Assembly: GCF_041381155.1 (NCBI RefSeq)
Contig: NC_091144.1
Coordinates: forward strand, 34,263,262-34,327,261
Direction: 5' to 3'
DNA from: Argopecten irradians
Lineage: Eukaryota; Mollusca; Bivalvia; Pectinida; Pectinidae
Length of the DNA stretch: 64,000 nt
Shown: piece by piece, positions 46,901-57,942 of the stretch
Layout: each line of letters opens with the position of its first letter
Position numbering within the stretch: position 1 is the stretch's first letter
Made by a program: the position numbers and the translations under genes
The notes under the pieces: model-generated
What the model was told of the DNA's origin: nothing
What the model saw: only the letters and a program-made list of their open reading frames with translations
The model's database searches: none

Positions 46901-49900
46901 AATGTGGCAATATCTTAATCATTGGTTTGGTTTTATTAGTTTTACATCCTATTAACAGCCAGGGTCTTGTAAGGACGTGTCAGATTTGTTGATGGAGGAA
47001 ACCTGGAGTACACGGAGAAAAACCACCAACCAGTGGACAGTACCTAGTAAATGTCCCACATGGGATTCTGACCCGCATCCCATAGTTGGAGGGCTTGTGG
47101 TAATATGTCGGGACATCATAACTACTTGGCCATTGTAGCTCTTTTACAGAGCAAACAATTGCAACAAACATTTTACTAAATGAATAAACCCCCCCCAAAA
47201 AAAAAACCGTCAGAAAAAAAAAAACCGACAGAAAGAAAGAAAGCATAATGAGGACCAAACACATATATGAATGATATCTATAGCATAGCTTACCTATGGC
47301 TCTAAATATGTTATTAGACGCTTGAACATGATTGGTCATTTGATCCAAAACGGCGTCGTTTGTAAGAAACTTGTTGTAAAACGTGTGGTCAGCAACTAAG
47401 TACAGTTCACAGACTGTCTTATTTGCGATGATAGACCGTCGTTTTCGCTCTCGCGGCTGATACCTGTCCGACCATTTTTCTGATGACTGGTGAAGCTGCT
47501 CACGCATTTTCTCTGACTTCCGGTATTTCATCATCTTTCGGTGGAGTTCATCAGACTTGCACTTTATTTCATTTGTGTCTATTGAAACATCCGATGACCT
47601 ATATTAAAGGGATACGGAATGAAGACGCAAATCATTGATTATTTGGTTAATAATAATTATGCAAATAATTTTAATTTAATCCATTTCTAATGAGGTCAAA
47701 TAACAGTTCCGCATTGAATTTACAAACATGAATATATGATGTTTTACTTATTTATGATCAAATTGGAAACCATTCCTTCGTTAGCTTCAATAAAAGGGGT
47801 GTCATACTGAGGATATTTAAATCAGGAAATACCTGTAAATTATTGAACTAAAGTTTGTGGCTCCTTGGAAATGTCGCCGGGATCCCTCGATGTTATACGT
47901 CTCATTCGGATAGATTAATTGTCCCTCAAAATGACCACGTGTCGTAACCACTCCGAATATCCTACTTCCGGAGTCACCTAATACATAAAATATAACCTAA
48001 TTTCATTATACATCTCTAAGGAATGCAATTTTTCTAAGAGGCGATCTCACTACATACATTGCATCTACTTACGGAAGTGTTAAGATCTTGATGTAAATCA
48101 AAACTACATTGTAATTATAACAACAACAAAAAGAAAAAAAAATGTTCACCTCCATTCGTATCCCTACTTCAGTATTTGTTATTTCAACAAATTTTATTTC
48201 GAATAACGAAAAAGGATAGTTTTCTCCTAGTAACAATGAGTATATACATATGATTAAAAAAATTCTAATTTTGAACATATTCATGAACATATACTGTAGC
48301 AATTGTATTGATGAATAATGTTGGGATAAGGACAGTATTTAAGATATCATCTCCAATATACTTATGTGCGAAATTTATTGTTTTTCAAAATATATATAAT
48401 CATAATTTAGAGATTAGAATATAATATAAATGACTGGATCCATCCACACATAGGATACAGACCTAAATGTCCATAATGGCTTATTTGCCAGTGGTCATCC
48501 ACCTATGTATTTTTGGATCCAATCAAGGATATTATATTCAAGTTTTAGTATTAAAATAACTGTACTATCATTGAAGATGGAATATATCATTAATATCAAT
48601 GGATTTGAATGAGATGAAGTTAATTTAGATTCAAGATATTTTGAATAAATACATAATCTTGATATTGTCCTTACTTATTTCATAAACAAACCTTACTTAT
48701 TACATAAACAAACAGTTATGTATTCTTTCATATGTGATAATTTGAATATATCATTATAATATGTTAAACAATATAAATTAGGTGCCATAAATTACATGCC
48801 AATCAGAAAAGAGGGGGAGGGGGGAGAAGGTGGAGTAGAGTAGGTGACCATAATCAAAATAAAGTGTGCTATCTATTAATGCTATTTTTAGTAAGGAAAA
48901 ATATAAAAAGCAGATCGCAGATCAATATTGAGATGATATCGAGATCTATACAGGTAAAAATCGATTGGTAGCTCTAATGAACTCAATGACACTATCAAAT
49001 ATGTTTAAATTGGTTAATTTATTACAAGTTTCACAGCCAGACAAAAGCATATTTAAGTTATAATGATTATGATTTTGATTTAGATCGAGTAATTTCTCTC
49101 TTAGTATTCTTCGGGGTTCATCATATTTACTACAAGATAAGAAGTGTTCTACTGTTTCATGGCCATTACCACACGTACATGCTGGAGATTCAGTAAGATG
49201 ATCTCTGTGTAAGTCAAAGTTAAGATTGCCGATATTGTTTCTTAACTGACAAAGGAGTATATTGTTTTTCCTGGTGCCAGCATTAAAATAATTATAATTA
49301 ACATTTTCTAATCTGATATCACTTAAATACATTTTTAAAAGTTTTTTAAACTGATAGATTGATGTAACACTGGTGAGGTCATACCTTGCTGCAAGTTCAT
49401 TATAATCTTTCAATGTGGCTGGAATGAAACTTTTTGCATAGATATTGGTTCTGCATAGTGGAATAGTAAACATTCTATCATTACGTAGTAGATACGGATT
49501 GGCATTATTAAAGTATGGCTCAATTAGTTCATTAAGATAATTTGGTGTTGTTCCAAAGAAATTTTTATACAGGAGTATTAGTCTGTTTTTTCCGTCTTGC
49601 AGCAAGGGTGTCCCAACCAAGTACACAGTAAAGTTTAAATAGTGAGAGGTTCCCTTACGCAGTCCTGTGATAATGCGGGCAGCTTCAATTTGTATCGATT
49701 CTGGTAAATTTGCTTCTTCTTGGGTACAGTTATCGAAAATAATATCACCATACCATAAAATAGGTCGAATATAAGAGGTATACAAAGTGACTAGTGTTTT
49801 ACTTCAGTATACTACAAAGCCATTCCGATACATTATTAGAATGAATATACAATGTACCGTACCCGGCTTACTATACCTTACGGCCGGGTTCAAAACGGTG

Positions 49901-50536
49901 CCTATGTGTCTTTATGGAACACAGCCTCAGAAACTCACTCGGGCACAATTTTCTAAACTTTTGTAGGTTTCCAATTATCTTATGCGTATACATGATTTAT
50001 CTATCATTTTTGTCCAAAACAAACATACAACCATTCAACCGTACCGCTCAACATACGTCAAGTTCACCGTTTGTAGACTCGCGTTATAATTTTCTTTCGG
50101 AATAAAATTCATATTGATATGTGGAAAAAAACTCTTTCTCTGTGCATTTGATGTTTTATACGGTGCAGTTTTATTGCCTAGTAGGTAAGCATTATAAAGC
50201 AAGTAAGATAAAATGCATAAAAACGTTTTGATAACGGTTTGCATATTTATTACTTTTCTCCATTAGCGGTAATAGGCACCAATTGTAACTCTAAAGACGA
50301 CACCATTATCTTCTTAGTCTTTCAAGCTACAATATTGCAGTTAATACATTATGTACTAGCTTTTTTGAGAGGTAAGTTTGGGTTTACGTTTTAAGATATT
50401 GTAAAGAAATTACAAACCTTCGTCGAAACCAGAATAGGAACAAGACGTGTCATAAAATATTCTTCCGGAAGAACTCTCGAACACTACATCGGTTGAAAAC
50501 AGTTGTGTAGTAGGCTGGAGATTAAGGTTAAAATCC
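31867..50536 (-). CDS. ADAM10-like: ADAM10-like membrane metalloprotease (13 coding exons; signal-peptide exon not found)
   Basis: The thirteen exons, 50418-50536 down to 31867-31995, all have GT-AG borders and compatible phases. They give 652 residues. In order: prodomain with a Cys ([12 protein letters not shown]) placed like a cysteine switch, furin site RERKRR, metalloprotease domain with [12 protein letters not shown], disintegrin domain ([15 protein letters not shown]), Cys-rich region resembling ADAM10 (SGSVC...CQC...LCEVCC), stalk, TM helix ([16 protein letters not shown]) and a short basic tail ending DMYNLRRR. Family knowledge: ADAM10/Kuzbanian/SUP-17 sheds Notch and other surface proteins. 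Oddities: two LINEs, tandem duplications and SINEs load the introns or upstream flank, and the C-terminus lies in a minisatellite. ADAM17 is less likely given the Cys-rich region. Confidence 0.93.
31996..32916 (-). other. ADAM10-like intron 12
   Basis: AT-rich; no mobile element or extra exon recognised. Confidence 0.5.
32917..33051 (-). CDS. ADAM10-like: ADAM10-like coding exon 12: stalk and TM helix
   Basis: Acceptor atttttcaag. [15 protein letters not shown] then [17 protein letters not shown]. Donor CTG|gtgggt gives phase 0 and a tail that continues the TM helix. A second donor 4 nt downstream (GTGG|gtatat, exon end 32,913) would shift the frame. Confidence 0.88.
33880..34278. mobile_element. 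TIR element family R, copy 2 (~400 bp)
   Basis: AAGGCCCACTACCTTTCCGG at the left and TTTCGGAAAGGTAGTGGGCC at the right. Non-coding. Lies in ADAM10-like intron 11. Confidence 0.8.
34484..34566. mobile_element. Small palindromic MITE (GTCCGCTTAACCTGCC ends)
   Basis: TTAGTCCGCTTAACCTGCCT pairs with GGAAGGTTTAGCGGACTAA. The interior has an inverted CCTAATATTAGG pair. A half copy is at about 1,375-1,445. Confidence 0.6.
34667..34769 (-). CDS. ADAM10-like: ADAM10-like coding exon 11: Cys-rich end
   Basis: Acceptor ttcttttag, donor ACAG|gtaggt. [20 protein letters not shown] matches the conserved GSPCND(F/Y)xGYCDVF block. The intron before it holds the R2-like LINE. Confidence 0.92.
34907..35101 (+). 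repeat. Left ~195-bp direct repeat of the LINE
   Basis: Begins GAACATTTACTATCAGAACA and ends GATGTATATAGGTAATT. Differs from the right repeat by one short indel and one substitution that I can see. It equals the 3' UTR of the element. Confidence 0.9.
35283..36385 (+). pseudogene. LINE 5' coding part: finger and pre-RT region, frameshifted
   Basis: The first frame (from 35,283) carries [20 protein letters not shown]; the His expected in this finger is Asn. A frame change around 35,440-35,500 moves to a frame running to 36,385 with a basic helix-rich region and [20 protein letters not shown], the usual lead-in to the reverse transcriptase, ending just after [14 protein letters not shown]. Confidence 0.75.
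36360..38072 (+). pseudogene. LINE 3' coding part: RT tail, CCHC and endonuclease (570 codons)
   Basis: Starts just before [19 protein letters not shown], the RT DD box, so RT motifs upstream of it were removed with the junction at about 36,360. Then come thumb-like sequence, [17 protein letters not shown] (CCHC), and RPDIVIW with ELTVPWE and a KxxKY string, the restriction-like endonuclease of R2-type elements. The frame is intact to its stop, so the loss is recent or the part is under constraint. Confidence 0.8.
38088..38283 (+). repeat. Right ~195-bp direct repeat (3' UTR) of the LINE
   Basis: Follows the stop codon by 16 bp and ends GTATATAGGTAATT before unrelated DNA. No poly-A tail is present, as is usual for R2-type elements. 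Confidence 0.9.
38284..39315 (-). other. Rest of ADAM10-like intron 10
   Basis: Contains the dispersed repeat at about 38,750-38,805 (reverse complement of 3,215-3,275), then AT-rich DNA. No extra exon. Confidence 0.5.
39316..39440 (-). CDS. ADAM10-like: ADAM10-like coding exon 10: Cys-rich
   Basis: Acceptor atattttag, donor GCAC|gtacgt. [20 protein letters not shown] then DEKLCEVCC mirrors the ADAM10-specific Cys pattern. Phase 2 out. Confidence 0.92.
39630..39960. mobile_element. TTAA-family MITE, inverted, left end lost (ADAM10-like intron 9)
   Basis: Interior markers TTACACCATTACCACAATTG and GCATGCACCAAAAGC; right end ATCGGCAGTGGAGCATCTT. The expected TTAA has become TACA. Confidence 0.7.
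40488..40558 (-). CDS. ADAM10-like: ADAM10-like coding exon 9: Cys-rich
   Basis: A 71-nt exon. Acceptor gatcgtcag, donor GGG|gtaagt. Encodes [20 protein letters not shown], ending FLG. Confidence 0.85.
41357..41457 (-). CDS. ADAM10-like: ADAM10-like coding exon 8: disintegrin/Cys-rich
   Basis: The acceptor is ttattttcag. [18 protein letters not shown] then [12 protein letters not shown]. The donor AAGT|gtgaat is chosen because it alone gives phase 1 needed by the next exon; it is non-canonical after GTGA, so this border is less certain. Confidence 0.8.
42494..42650 (-). CDS. ADAM10-like: ADAM10-like coding exon 7: disintegrin domain
   Basis: Acceptor atgctaacag, donor GCAG|gtatca. [20 protein letters not shown] followed by paired cysteines (CNETCC) is a disintegrin signature. 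Phase 1 in, phase 2 out. Confidence 0.95.
43207..43387 (-). CDS. ADAM10-like: ADAM10-like coding exon 6: third zinc ligand, Met-turn, end of protease domain
   Basis: Acceptor ccttacag, donor ATAG|gtaaca. Begins HDPETQGTC, with His-Asp completing HExGHxxGxx[13 protein letters not shown] contains the Met-turn, and [13 protein letters not shown]...GCF closes the domain. Confidence 0.93.
43959..44087 (-). CDS. ADAM10-like: ADAM10-like coding exon 5: zinc-binding helix
   Basis: 43 codons, phase 0 at both ends. [12 protein letters not shown] then [12 protein letters not shown]: two zinc histidines and the catalytic Glu. The third histidine (HD) is the first codon of the next exon. Confidence 0.95.
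44939..45198 (-). CDS. ADAM10-like: ADAM10-like coding exon 4: metalloprotease domain
   Basis: Acceptor acatttcag, donor GGG|gtacgt. Encodes [12 protein letters not shown]...[24 protein letters not shown]...GGVCEKRG, the characteristic ADAM10 core before the catalytic helix. Confidence 0.93.
46295..46613. mobile_element. TIR element family P, copy C
   Basis: CTCGATACTCCAGGGGTTCC at the left and AAACCCTGGAGTATTGAGG at the right. Core GTTGGGCGTCGCTCTATCTG. In the intron between ADAM10-like exons 3 and 4. Confidence 0.85.
46925..47150 (-). mobile_element. tRNA-derived SINE, near full length (minus-strand sense)
   Basis: Read on the minus strand, it starts with a tRNA-like head (CCAAGTAGTTATGATG as a worn A box, GCGGGTCAGAATCCC as a worn B box). 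The body follows with GGTGGTTTTTCTCCGTG, then the tail GGCTGTTAATAGGATGT and AAACCAAACC. Same family as 671-1,030. Confidence 0.7.
47294..47598 (-). CDS. ADAM10-like: ADAM10-like coding exon 3: prodomain end, furin site, start of protease domain
   Basis: The longest exon (305 nt). Acceptor aatatag, donor ATAG|gtaagc. Carries the candidate switch cysteine in [11 protein letters not shown], a charged helix, furin-type RERKRR|S, and the opening strand of the metalloprotease domain ([17 protein letters not shown]). Confidence 0.92.
47833..47977 (-). CDS. ADAM10-like: ADAM10-like coding exon 2: prodomain
   Basis: Acceptor tgtattag, donor ACAG|gtattt. The segment [20 protein letters not shown] matches the ADAM10 prodomain stretch with the G-x-(F/L)-x-G pattern. 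Phase 1 in, phase 2 out. Confidence 0.88.
48946..49803 (-). pseudogene. 5'-truncated non-LTR retrotransposon fragment (RT C-terminus)
   Basis: Open for about 285 codons, starting [15 protein letters not shown], typical of the end of a Jockey/I/CR1-like RT. It ends with [20 protein letters not shown], a CCHC-like terminal motif found in such elements, followed by a stop. The RT core and endonuclease are missing. It lies in the ADAM10-like intron between exons 1 and 2, in the same orientation as the gene. Confidence 0.8.
50418..50536 (-). CDS. ADAM10-like: ADAM10-like coding exon 1 (first found): prodomain
   Basis: Acceptor ctctttcag, donor GAAG|gtttgt. Encodes [14 protein letters not shown]...SGFDE, which lines up with the ADAM10 prodomain segment around FNLRMKRDTSLFS. 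It enters with two bases owed by an upstream exon, so at least one coding exon precedes it. Confidence 0.85.
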
Positions 50537-51012
50537 CTGAAAGAGTAAATGAACATGTTTTAATCCAAATGGTATCATCAAAAGACGCTATCTGACACAT
50601 GCATGTCATTTTTTTTGTATCATACAGAACAAAACATCCTTATCTTGATTTGGATTTTTCTCCTTTTTGAGAACAGGATTTAAGTTGTGTTTTATTACAC
50701 TGAATAAAATGATGCGCTGTATGAACAAAATGGATTTTAGGTTTTTGTTTTAGTTTAAAACTAATGAACCATGTTATACCTGGTACTATATAATAAACAG
50801 CAAACTCAGCATTATTAACTCCTTCAAAATACATTAATTAGGTATATGTTTAGGTGTCAAATTCAAGTATTTTTATCTATTTTTCAATGCGATTATTTTT
50901 TATGAGACACTTGTCTTTGATTACATTTATTTGATATCACATATATAATTCAAAATATCTATTTGACATGACAAAACAAGGGATTATTATTGCTTGTTTA
51001 AATAAAAAGAAG

Positions 51013-51085
51013 ACCTAGTGATGATTCGAACCCTGAACCCTTAGAACATGGTGGCAACGCCCCAACCATCTGAGCTATACAGACA
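51013..51085 (-). repeat. tRNA-like SINE head, copy 1
   Basis: On the minus strand: TATAGCTCAGATGGTTGGGG (A-box region with a D-stem) and GGGTTCGAATCATC (B box). The acceptor arms do not pair and there is no good anticodon stem, so it is a tRNA-derived promoter head and not a functional tRNA gene. Confidence 0.7.
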
Positions 51086-53192
51086 CACTACTCTGAATTG
51101 TTCTGACATTGATTCATAGGCATTTTAGCGTACATTGAATTATCCACGTTTTTCTCATTTTTCGGCACCAGTGCAATGTAGCAGAACCCCTTTTTGAGAA
51201 CAGGATTTAAGTTGTGTTTTATTACACTGAATAAAATGATGCGCTGTATGAACAAAACGGATTTAAGTTTTTGGTTTTAGTTTAAAACTAATGAACTCTG
51301 TTAAACCTGGTACTATATAATATCTTTGTCGAGGAAGATAATTAATTAGTTTCCTCTTTTATTAAGGAGACTTAAAATTAGAGCCATATTTGAACCTGAT
51401 GCATTTATCAATAAAATACTATTCATTGTATCGTTTTACTTAATATTACCTGTACTTATCAAACATTGTCTATTAACAGCATGTCAATTTACACATTTTG
51501 TCATTAACTCTTCAATCAGTATCCAAATGTATTTCTATATTTTGATCTCTGTCTCTAGGATATATATAGAGAGGACAATTTAGGAAAGACACGTTTTACA
51601 ATGGCTTATTTACCCGATTTTTTTCTATCATTTATGACCGATTAATGAAAATGAAGGTTATTATTCATTAGCATATGTAAATTGCTCATTTAAATGTGAC
51701 ATACAATTTGGGCATAGTAACGACTAATTTTATATCTGGTGACATGTCCCCCACCATCCACCCTTGGGTAATCTAGCTATAAAGTACTTCTGAAATTCAA
51801 GAATCGGATGGATTTTAATTTGCATATATTATTATAACACGAGTTAAAATAAACGTTTTGATCTGTTACATTCTAGTTTTATCAATGTGCATGTCGTAAG
51901 GAATATACGACTCCAATTTTGTTGTGGTATTTGACGTAAAAAATATATGTTAAACAATGTATTTTGAAGAAAAACATGTTTTGTATCCTAACGTATCGTG
52001 AACGTTGCAAAGAGAATGAATAGGAATTTTGCTTAATTAAACGAGATTGAACGATCCACATTTACAAACACACAGAAAATGTTTTTTAAATGTACAAAAT
52101 ATAGACCAAAACATTCTAATCTTGATTTTAATTTCCGGTGAAATTTATGAAATTGTGTACTTTAAAACAATATTTGTCTTACACCACCATATCACACAAC
52201 TCATCGTAAATATAACGATGCCGTCGATTGCTAGACGATTGAAATTGCTATCAAGACCAAGAGTGATATTCGTAGCCAGTCTATATGTTATCACTCGAAA
52301 CAAAGCTCCCAAAACAGTACCCTATTATCCAATTCCACGCCCTAATGACCTTTTATGTATTTGAACCGACCTCTCTCTTAACGGTATCACCACTCTGAAT
52401 TCTGACCAGTGTTCGATGATATATAACGCTTCATTGAAACGACATCTAGTAAACGAGACAGTATTCTTTGACGGTGTTATCACAATATACATGTATGTTG
52501 TTAAAAACTAGTGTCCCGGTAAACCTGATACAATTTATATATTTTCCGCTTTCCGCTTGCTACCACCTAGGCCACATACAACTCTTGCTCGAGCTAAAAC
52601 ATACACCACAGGTAAAATGTCACTTGACGCATTTTATATCTCCTATATCCAAAATAGATTGTCATGGACTATTGAATTGTTCGCATAATAAATTGCAAAC
52701 TCAGCAGCATTTACTCCTTCAAAATACATTAATTAGATATATATTTCCGTGTGAAATTAAGGTATCTATAAAAGAATCACTAATCCATACTGATTCTCCC
52801 CCATCAACGTTGACGTGACACATTGTCTACAATTTACATGGTATCGTTTATTATAAGGACATTTTAATGCAGTTATTTTTTTATCAAACACTTGTCTTTG
52901 ATAACATTTATCTAATATTACATATATAATTCAAAATATCTATTTGGCATGACAAAACAAGGGATTAAACGGCAAACTCAGCAGAATTTACTCCTTAAAA
53001 ATATATTAATTAGATATATATTTCCGTGTCAAATTCAAGTATATTTATAAGAATCGCTATTTTTCAATGCGATTATTTTTTATGAAACACTTGTCTTTGA
53101 ATACATTTATTTGATATCACATATATAATTCAAAATATCTATTTGACATGACAAAACAAGGGATTATTATTGCTTGTTTAAATAAAAAAGAA

Positions 53193-53265
53193 GACCTAGT
53201 GATGATTCGAACCCTGAACCCTTAGAACATGGTGGCAACGCCCCAACCATCTGAGCTATACAGAC
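53193..53265 (-). repeat. tRNA-like SINE head, copy 2
   Basis: Same sequence as copy 1 over the A and B boxes. Followed on the minus strand by TCTTCTTTTTTATTTAAACA. Confidence 0.7.
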
Positions 53266-55248
53266 ACACTACTCTGAATTGCTCTGACATTGATTCATAG
53301 GCATTTTAGCGTACATTGAATTATCCACGTTTTTCTCATTTTTCGGCACCAGTGCAATGTAGCAGAACCCCTTTTTGAGAACAGGATTTAAGTTGTGTTT
53401 TATTACACTGAATAAAATGATGCGCTGTATGAACAAAATGGATTTAAGTTTTTGGTTTTAGTTTAAAACTAATGAACTCTGTTAAACCTGGTACTATATA
53501 ATATCTTTACCGAGGAAGATGATTAATTAGCTTCCTCTTTTTTTCAGGAGACTTAAAATTAGAGCCATATTTGAACCTGATGCATTTATCAATAAAATAC
53601 TATTCATTGTATCGTTTTACTTAATATCACCTGTACTTATCAAACATTGTCTATTAACAGCGTGTCAATTTACACATTTTGTCATTAACTCTTCAATCAG
53701 TATCCAAATGTATTTCTATATTTTGATCTCTGTCTCTAGGTTATATATAGAGAGGACAATTTAGGAAAGACACGTTTTACAATGGCTTATTTACCCGATT
53801 TTTTTCTATCATTTATGACCGATTAATGAAAATGAAGGTTATTATTCATTAGCATATGTAAATTGCTCATTTAAATGTGACATACAATTTGGGCATAGTA
53901 ACGACTAATTTTATTTCTGGTGACATGTCCCCCACCATCCACCCTTGGGTAATCTAGCTATAAAGTACTTCTGAAATTCAAGAATCGGATGGATTTTAAT
54001 TTGCATATATTATTATAACACGAGTTAAAATAAACGTTTTGATCTGTTACATTCTAGTTTTATCAATGTGCATGTCGTAAGGAATATACGACTCCAATTT
54101 TGTTGAGGTATTTGACGTAAAAATATATGTTAAACAATGTATTTTGAAGAAAAACATGTTTTGTATTCTAACGTATCGTGAACGTTGCAAAGAGAATGAA
54201 TATGAATTTTGCTTAATTAAACGAGATTGAACGATCCACATTTACAAACACACAGAAAATGTTTTTTTAAATGTACAAAATATAGACCAAAACATTCTAA
54301 TCTTGATTTTAATTTCCGGTGAAATTTATGAAATTGTGTACTTTAAAACAATATTTGTCTTACACCACCATATCACACAACTCATCGTAAATATAACGAT
54401 GCCGTCGATTGTCAGATGATTGAAATTGCTATCAAGACCAAGAGTGATATTCGTAGCCAGTCTATATGTTATCACTCGAAACAAAGCTCCCAAAACAGTA
54501 CCCTATTATCCAATTCCAGGCTCTAATGACCTTTTATGTATTTGAACCGACCTCTCTCTTAACGGTATGATCGCTCAGAATTCTGACCAGTGTTCGATGA
54601 TATATAAGGGTTCATTAAAACGGTATCTAGTAAACGAGACAGTATTCTTTGACGGTGTTATCACGATATATGTTGTTTAAACCTAGTGTTCCGGTAAACC
54701 TGATACAATTTATATATGTAATTAATAAATTAGTGATTTTAAACAAATGTTACATAACTTTATATCCTAATATTGCCGTCGATTGTCCGCTTTTGCTACG
54801 ACCTAGGCCGCATACAACTCTTGCTCGAGCTAAAACATACACCACAGGTAAAATGTCACTTGACGCATTTTATATCTCCTATATCCAAAATAGATTGTCA
54901 TGGACTATTGAATTGTTCGCATAATAAACGATAAACTCAGCAGCATTTACTCCTTCAAAATACATTAATTAGATATATATTTCCGTGTGAAATTAAGGTA
55001 TCTATAAAAGAATCACTAATCCATACTGATTCTCCCCCATCAACGTTGACGTGACACATTGTCTACAATTTACATGGTATCGTTTATTATAAGGACATTT
55101 TAATGCAGTTATTTTTTTATCAAACACTTGTCTTTGATAACATTTATCTAATATTACATATATAATTCAAAATATCTATTTGACATGACAAAAGACAAAA
55201 GTTACCAAGGGATTATTATTGCTTGTTTAAAGTTAAAAAAAAAGAAGA

Positions 55249-55320
55249 CCTAGTGATGATTCGAACCCTGAACCCTTAGAACATGGTGGCAACGCCCCAA
55301 CCATCTGAGCTATACAGACA
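55249..55320 (-). repeat. tRNA-like SINE head, copy 3
   Basis: Same A and B boxes as copies 1 and 2, with a few extra bases in the A/T-rich tail. Confidence 0.7.
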
Positions 55321-57149
55321 CACTACTCTGAATTGCTCTGACATTGATTCATAGGCATTTTAGCGTACATTGAATTATCCACGTTTTTCTCATTTTTCGG
55401 CACCAGTGCAATGTAGCAGAACCCCTTTTTGAGAACAGGATTTAAGTTGTGTTTTATTACACTGAATAAAATGATGCGCTGTATGAACAAAATGGATTTA
55501 AGTTTTTGGTTTTAGTTTAAAACTAATGAACTCTGTTAAACCTGGTACTATATAATATCTTTACCGAGGAAGATAATTAATTAGCTTCCTCTTTTATTCA
55601 GGAGACTTAAAATTAGAGCCATATTTGAACCTGATGCATTTATCAATAAAATACTATTCATTGTATCGTTTTACTTAATATCACCTGTACTTATCAAACA
55701 TGGTCTATTAACAGCATGTCAATTTACACATTTTGTCATTAACTCTTCAATCAGTATCCAAATGTATTTCTATATTTTGATCTCTGTCTCTAGGTTATAT
55801 ATAGAGAGGACAATTTAGGAAAGACACGTTTTACAATGGCTTATTTACCCGATTTTTTCTATCATTTATGACCGATTAATGAAAATGAAGGTTATTATTC
55901 ATTAGCATATGTAAATTGCTCATTTAAATGTGACATACAATTTGGGCATAGTAACGACTAATCTTATTTCTGGTGACATGTCCCCCACCATCCACCCTTG
56001 GGTAATTTAGCTATAAAGTACTTCTGTAATTCAAATATAGGATGGATTTTAATTTGCATATATTATTATAACACGAGTTAAAATAAACGTTTTGATCTGT
56101 TACATTCTAGTTTTATCAATGTGCATGTCGTAAGGAATATACGACTCCAATTTTGTTGAGGTATTTCACGTAAAAAATATATGATAAACAATGTATTTTG
56201 GAGAAAAAACATGTTTTGTATCCTAACGTATCGTGAACGTTGCAAAGAGAATGAATAGGAATTTTGCTTAATTAAACGAGATTGAACGATCCACATTTAC
56301 AAACACACAGAAAATGTTTTTTAAATGTACAAAATATAGACCAAAACATTCTAATCTTGATTTTAATTTCCGGTGAAATTTATGAAATTGTGTAGTTTAA
56401 AACAATATTTGTCTTACACCACCATATCACACAACTCATCGTAAATATAACAATGCCGTCGACAATTGTCAGATGATTGAAATTGCTATCAAGACCAAGA
56501 GTGATATTCGTAGCCAGTCTATATGTTATCACTCGAAACAAAGCTCTCCCAAAACAGTGCCCTATTATCCAATTCCACGCCCTAATGACCTTTTATGTAT
56601 TTAGTTGTATTTTGATGTAGTACACCTGAGAACTATGCAACGTGTTAGCGTGCATAGTTGGTAAATGGTAACAGGTAACGAAGGGAATGTCAAATGAAAA
56701 CCAGAAACCGACGACTCTCTGGTCGAGTGCGTGTGCTGTCTCACTGACCTATAGTCATAATTTATTCCTTTATGGGTATTTCCACGTATATGTAATCCAC
56801 AACCAATCCCTGCCATTGCTGTCAAAAAAAGCCAGACGCATGCGCAAAGGGAAGCCAAGTTACCATGGAACGACAACAGGAAAATCGGGAGGGTGAGCAC
56901 ATAGTCTGTAAGACACAGAGCGTCTATCCAATTTCTCAGTTTTGTATGCACCAAGAGAGGCACAACAAGTTAACTACTAATAAGTTTCTGAATCATACCT
57001 AACGTTATGACACAAAAGCCTTGCGCCCAATGTCGACCCACATAGTAAGCCGCCCAAGGGCAATAACTCCTTATCACTAATTAACGCCCCGGTTTATGAG
57101 CATCATGAACCCCCAGCAACCAGACATCAGAATTCTATAGTCTTAGTAC

Positions 57150-57294
57150 CTGCAAAAGTGCTCGAATCAAAAACATCAGTCCGTTCACCTTTCCCTCTAT
57201 CCGCACACGATGAATGTTCTGATGCATTGGCATGACTGGTCGAAAAACTTCACCGCGCTCAATAATGTCGGATCAGCATCGTTCAGTGGAATGG
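57150..57294 (-). other. Possible non-coding 5' exon of the ADAM10-like gene
   Basis: On the minus strand a pyrimidine-rich tract and TTTTTTAG precede 57,294, and CAG|gtacta follows 57,150. No frame through it is open in the phase needed by the exon at 50,536, so if real it is 5' UTR or belongs to another transcript. An internal ATG would read 28 residues in phase 0, which does not fit. Confidence 0.2.
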
Positions 57295-57942
57295 CTAAAA
57301 AACGAAATAGGGTTAATTTATATCCTTGACACATATTTATCCATTTTGTCTGCAGAGAATATCTGCAAAGTAACTTAAGGTATTAGACTAGTGATATTTC
57401 GTATGCTTATATATCACTTATTGTTGATAAAAAGTGTGTATGCGTCGGGGCTATTATGAAATTTTACTGTTGACTTGCAACTCGTTGTGAACTTTGTAAA
57501 TTTTGAAAAATATACATTTCAGGAAAACATGTCCAAAGGGTTCGGTTCATATTGCTGTCACCTCAAAACCCTGTCACTATGTTTACTAGTGTCTACAGTA
57601 GGTACAAGGAGCGGTTATTTGACCGATTTGACTTTAGAGAAGCATACACATCATTTTTTCTTTTGGCAAATGGAGGTTGTAACTTATATCATGCAAATAT
57701 GGCAACAGGAGTACGGAACATAAAAGGTTTATTTTCAACTATTTTTTTCTTCGTGTATATTATTATATGCATAGACTCATGCTTGGGAACCCCATACACG
57801 ATCTTACCATTCCCATTGTGTTCTGTTATTGTTATTTTGATACCTTCGCGAAGATATGACCGAAATCGCGGAAATTTTGGAAATGTATTCGTCATTTTGT
57901 CCTTTGATGGAGTCTTTAGACAATGGTCCCATTAAAAAATGG

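Larger units (their letters stand above)
50640..56600. repeat. Threefold tandem duplication, period about 2.05-2.2 kb
   Basis: Landmarks recur in order. The tRNA-like block is at about 51,013 / 53,193 / 55,249, GAGAACAGGATTTAAGTTGTG at about 51,195 / 53,377 / 55,430, and AGTCTATATGTTATCACTCG at about 52,279 / 54,460 / 56,517. An extra partial unit starts at 50,640. The third copy is cut near 56,600. Short open frames inside are themselves triplicated and look non-coding. It sits just upstream of the first ADAM10-like exon found, probably in an intron. Confidence 0.9.

Noticed and set aside
46980..47293. Downstream part of a 184-codon minus-strand frame
   Set aside because: The frame is ADAM10-like exon 3 read through its donor at 47,293 into intron and SINE; only 47,294-47,598 is coding.
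51013..51085. Functional tRNA gene (and its two copies)
   Set aside because: A and B boxes are present but acceptor and anticodon stems do not form; a SINE head explains it.
52047..52364. 105-codon frame, with related frames at 54.0-54.9 and 56.1-56.3 kb
   Set aside because: Part of the threefold duplication; frames differ between copies through indels, so no selection for coding.
57150..57294. Signal-peptide exon of the ADAM10-like gene
   Set aside because: Phase does not fit the next exon and no frame resembles a signal peptide; kept only as a possible non-coding exon.
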